A stretch of DNA of 37,484 nucleotides, taken from Deltaproteobacteria bacterium (GTDB lineage Bacteria > Desulfobacterota > BSN033 > UBA1163). This document shows positions 35,871 to 37,484 of the stretch, piece after piece (the first letter of the stretch is position 1; each line of letters begins with the position of its first letter). Below the pieces are notes generated by a model that was given only the letters and a program-made list of their open reading frames with translations, did not search any database and was not told the origin of the DNA. The stretch lies in assembly GCA_016875195.1 (NCBI GenBank), contig VGRY01000042.1, positions 1 through 37,484 on the forward strand, read 5' to 3'. The position numbers and the translations under genes are program-made.

Positions 35871-36017
35871 ATGAAAAAAATGGAAAAGAAAGCAGTAAAA
35901 GTAGAGGTTCCCCCGGCCATTAGATTAACAATTAAGCGTTTATTGAAAGAAACTCCCGATCTAGATGGAACTGTTAAGAGATGTAAATGCCGAATGGGTT
36001 ATGTGACCAGCAATTAA
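35871..36017 (+). CDS. Putative radical-SAM-modified peptide precursor (RiPP)
   Basis: 48 residues from ATG 35871, with GGAGG eight bases upstream; an in-frame ATG at 35814 would add 19 residues but lacks a good ribosome site. The N-terminal part is very basic (MKKMEKKAVKVEV), the middle is amphipathic (PPAIRLTIKRLLKE) and the end is CKCRMGYVTSN, with C38 and C40 as the only cysteines. Leader then short Cys-containing core, directly before a SPASM radical SAM gene (95-bp gap), is the layout of sactipeptide, ranthipeptide or related RiPP precursors. I do not recognise a named family with certainty. The modification is unknown; CKC and the Tyr44 are candidate sites. The locus suggests export or defence, but no transporter is visible. 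Confidence 0.62.
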   Translation: MKKMEKKAVKVEVPPAIRLTIKRLLKETPDLDGTVKRCKCRMGYVTSN

Positions 36018-36058
36018 ATGTTCATCGCTTAGCGTAATACGAATACTGGAGTGATTTC

Positions 36059-36103
36059 ATGCACTCTCTCCCCAATCAGGCAAATCAAAATTGCGGTAGG
36101 TAA
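36059..36103 (+). other. Mini-ORF in frame with the radical SAM gene, stopped nine bases before its TTG
   Basis: ATG 36059 has GGAG seven bases upstream and reads MHSLPNQANQNCGR, then TAA at 36101-36103. It is in the same frame as the radical SAM gene, whose only start (TTG 36113) lies just after this stop. It could serve as a translational coupling leader or mark a nonsense change in the original N-terminus. Confidence 0.4.
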
Positions 36104-36112
36104 AAGACTTCC

Positions 36113-37186
36113 TTGAGGACTACAATCAAAGCCACGAACGCCTGTAATCTAAATTGTACCTATTGTGGCGCTTGGCGCCAAGCGGAAGGAGTGATGTCTT
36201 TCGATGTCTTAGCCAATATATACAGGAGCTTATCTCATCACGTAGGAAATGGCACAGTATTGGTATATTGGCATGGCGGTGAGCCCCTTATCGCAGGATT
36301 GGAATTCTACAAAAGAGCCATAGCCCTACAAAGAGATTTTGCGCCTACTTTATTCAGAAATCACATGATCAGCAACTTAACTCTTTGTAATGAGGAATGG
36401 GCAGATTTTTTTGCACAGCATAATTTTTTTGTTGCCACAAGCCTTGATGGCCCACAGCAGATACATGATAAAAATCGCCGGCACTTCAATCAGAGTGGTA
36501 CATATGATGAGGTTTTTCAATCTATAGATATTCTAAGGCGACATAAGGCTACAATAGAAGGAGGCATAGCTACGCTTCATAGAGGGAATATTAGATCTAT
36601 TGAAGAGATATATCGTACATACCGCATGTTGAGGTTGAATCTAACATTAGGATATATGACCCCCACAGGAATAAAGGTCTGCAAGCCCCTAACCATCCCT
36701 GAGGAAGAGTACTATACAGCCTTAAGACTCTTGATGGAACTTTGGCTTTTAGATCCAGATCCAATCGAAATTAATGTTTTCGAAGCTATTATAGATGGAC
36801 TGATGAATCCCAGGCAAGTGAAATCTTGTCTGGAAGACATTATTGGTTTTGACGTGGATGGGGCAATCTTTCCTTGCCATGCAGCGATTGGGTATAATGT
36901 ATTCAACTTCGGTAAGATTTCATCCGATTATAAGATCTCCTCGGCGAATTCGGCTTGGCAGAGCATCAAAGATATCACATATGATTTAATCGAGTATTGT
37001 AATCAGTGTGAAGTTTTCGGAATGTGTGATGGCCTCTGCCCATACAGTAACTCAATTCTCCACAGTGATCCAAATCACAAGCCCAAGGATTGCGGTCCTA
37101 GAAAAGAGTTTTTCTTGTGGGCAAAAGAAAGGCTCTCGCCCTATTTGATTAATTACAACAATGACGAACAACACGGAGGGTCGTGA
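36113..37186 (+). CDS. SPASM-domain radical SAM peptide-modifying enzyme
   Basis: 357 residues from TTG. The radical SAM motif CNLNCTYC (C11, C15, C18) sits unusually near the start, and GEPL (about 55-58) follows it in WHGGEPL. The C-terminus has the SPASM set: an early Cys near 240 (CLEDIIGFDVDGAIFPCH), then YCNQCEVFGMCDGLCP and a final Cys in PKDCGP, binding two auxiliary [4Fe-4S] clusters. Family members are anaerobic sulfatase maturases and RiPP enzymes that form Cys-to-carbon thioethers or other bonds. No sulfatase is nearby, while a small Cys-containing peptide lies directly upstream, so a RiPP role is favoured. The ribosome site is weak (AGGTAAAAG). The stop overlaps the next small ORF. 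Confidence 0.88.
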   Translation: MRTTIKATNACNLNCTYCGAWRQAEGVMSFDVLANIYRSLSHHVGNGTVLVYWHGGEPLIAGLEFYKRAIALQRDFAPTLFRNHMISNLTLCNEEWADFFAQHNFFVATSLDGPQQIHDKNRRHFNQSGTYDEVFQSIDILRRHKATIEGGIATLHRGNIRSIEEIYRTYRMLRLNLTLGYMTPTGIKVCKPLTIPEEEYYTALRLLMELWLLDPDPIEINVFEAIIDGLMNPRQVKSCLEDIIGFDVDGAIFPCHAAIGYNVFNFGKISSDYKISSANSAWQSIKDITYDLIEYCNQCEVFGMCDGLCPYSNSILHSDPNHKPKDCGPRKEFFLWAKERLSPYLINYNNDEQHGGS

Positions 37187-37320
37187 ACGTTGAATTGGGC
37201 CTGGTAAAAAAAGTGAATAGGTCTTGCAATAAAAACATTTATCGTTTCATTAACGCCTTTATTCCACCTTTTGATCACACGGCTTATCGTGCAAATAGAT
37301 ATTTAGAACGAAGGGCTTAA
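37183..37320 (+). CDS. 45-residue small protein start-stop overlapped with the radical SAM gene
   Basis: GTG at 37183 overlaps the radical SAM TGA (GTGA), with GGAGGG just upstream, a translational coupling arrangement. The product MNVELGLVKKVNRS...AFIPPFDHTAYRANRYLERRA is basic and has no family I know. It has a single Cys at residue 15. It might be a partner of the enzyme, or the surviving front of a longer gene cut by the mobile sequence that follows. Less certain than the enzyme. Confidence 0.45.
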   Translation: MNVELGLVKKVNRSCNKNIYRFINAFIPPFDHTAYRANRYLERRA

Positions 37321-37336
37321 TTATAAACTATAATCA

Positions 37337-37484
37337 TCAAGAAAGGAGGAAGGCCACGGGTAGAGTAGAGAGCTGGCGTAGTGGCTGATGCCCTATCTCC
37401 AGCTCCCCCTCATCAAACCGTACATTCAGTTTTCCCGAATACGGCTTTCCGATCATCTTCTTCCAGAGGCTTTCGCAGCTTGAG
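37337..37484 (-). mobile_element. Fragment resembling a group II intron or similar mobile repeat
   Basis: On the minus strand the sequence reads GGAAAGCCGTATTCGGGAAA, ACTGAATGTACGGTTTGATG, AGGGGGAGCTGG and CTCTACTCTACC. The inverted pair GTATTCGGG...CTGAATGTAC is the form I associate with group II intron RNA and its reverse transcriptase gene neighbourhood. The frame open to the edge ends TGA at 37339 (VRFDEGELEIG). Only a piece is in the window, so the element and its type are not proven. Confidence 0.5.

Noticed and set aside
36113..37186. Radical SAM gene as an anaerobic sulfatase maturase
   Set aside because: No sulfatase is nearby and a small Cys-containing peptide gene lies directly upstream, although the family overlap means it is not excluded.

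Overview
The window reads as a piece of chromosome from a strict anaerobe, most likely an uncultured Desulfobacterota (deltaproteobacterial, syntroph or sulfate-reducer type) or a close relative. This rests on the gene content: duplicated heterodisulfide-reductase (Hdr) modules, a selenocysteine FlpD/MvhD, a probable Re-citrate synthase, two-subunit class I fumarase and a PEP-CTERM protein. The dispersed palindromic repeats in the gaps also fit. No rRNA or tRNA is visible, so placement below phylum is not possible.

Layout. About 0.3 to 29.9 kb is one long minus-strand run, transcribed right to left: aspS, a Re-citrate-synthase-like enzyme fused to a Cache-like domain, an acyl-CoA synthetase, a fumarate-reductase-like flavoprotein (copy 2), an MmgE/PrpD protein, a DUF1847-type protein, a carboxyltransferase (PycB/5S type), a LacI-family regulator, malate dehydrogenase, fumarase alpha and beta, then hdrC-hdrB-hdrA, hdrA-hdrC-hdrB, a double-length hdrA, a selenocysteine flpD, an FrhB-like iron-sulfur protein, a fumarate-reductase-like iron-sulfur subunit and flavoprotein copy 1. 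The set links pyruvate/oxaloacetate, malate and fumarate (and probably citrate) to a soluble electron-transfer machine. The Hdr/FlpD/FrhB/TfrAB block could couple fumarate or succinate chemistry to ferredoxin, NAD(H), formate or thiol couples by flavin-based bifurcation or confurcation. Direction and partners are inference. pycB-lacI has a clear promoter whose -10 overlaps a perfect 16-bp LacI-type palindrome.

Many gaps in this block carry imperfect foldback (inverted-repeat) sequences of several families, four of one family lying between consecutive hdr genes. They create spurious N-terminal extensions in naive ORF calls; starts were trimmed accordingly.

From about 30.1 kb the character changes to accessory. 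There is a minus-strand P-loop ATPase, then a plus-strand series: a PEP-CTERM protein with promoter and terminator, a decayed gene fragment, a 935-residue secreted protein with thrombospondin-3 and fibronectin-III repeats, and a compact putative RiPP locus. That locus has a 48-residue peptide ending in a Cys-Lys-Cys core, a SPASM radical SAM enzyme, and two further small ORFs, one start-stop overlapped with the enzyme. The window ends in a repeat that looks like a group II intron or other mobile-element remnant.

The two most interesting items are the selenocysteine FlpD, whose TGA would otherwise truncate it at half length, and the small radical SAM/peptide locus.
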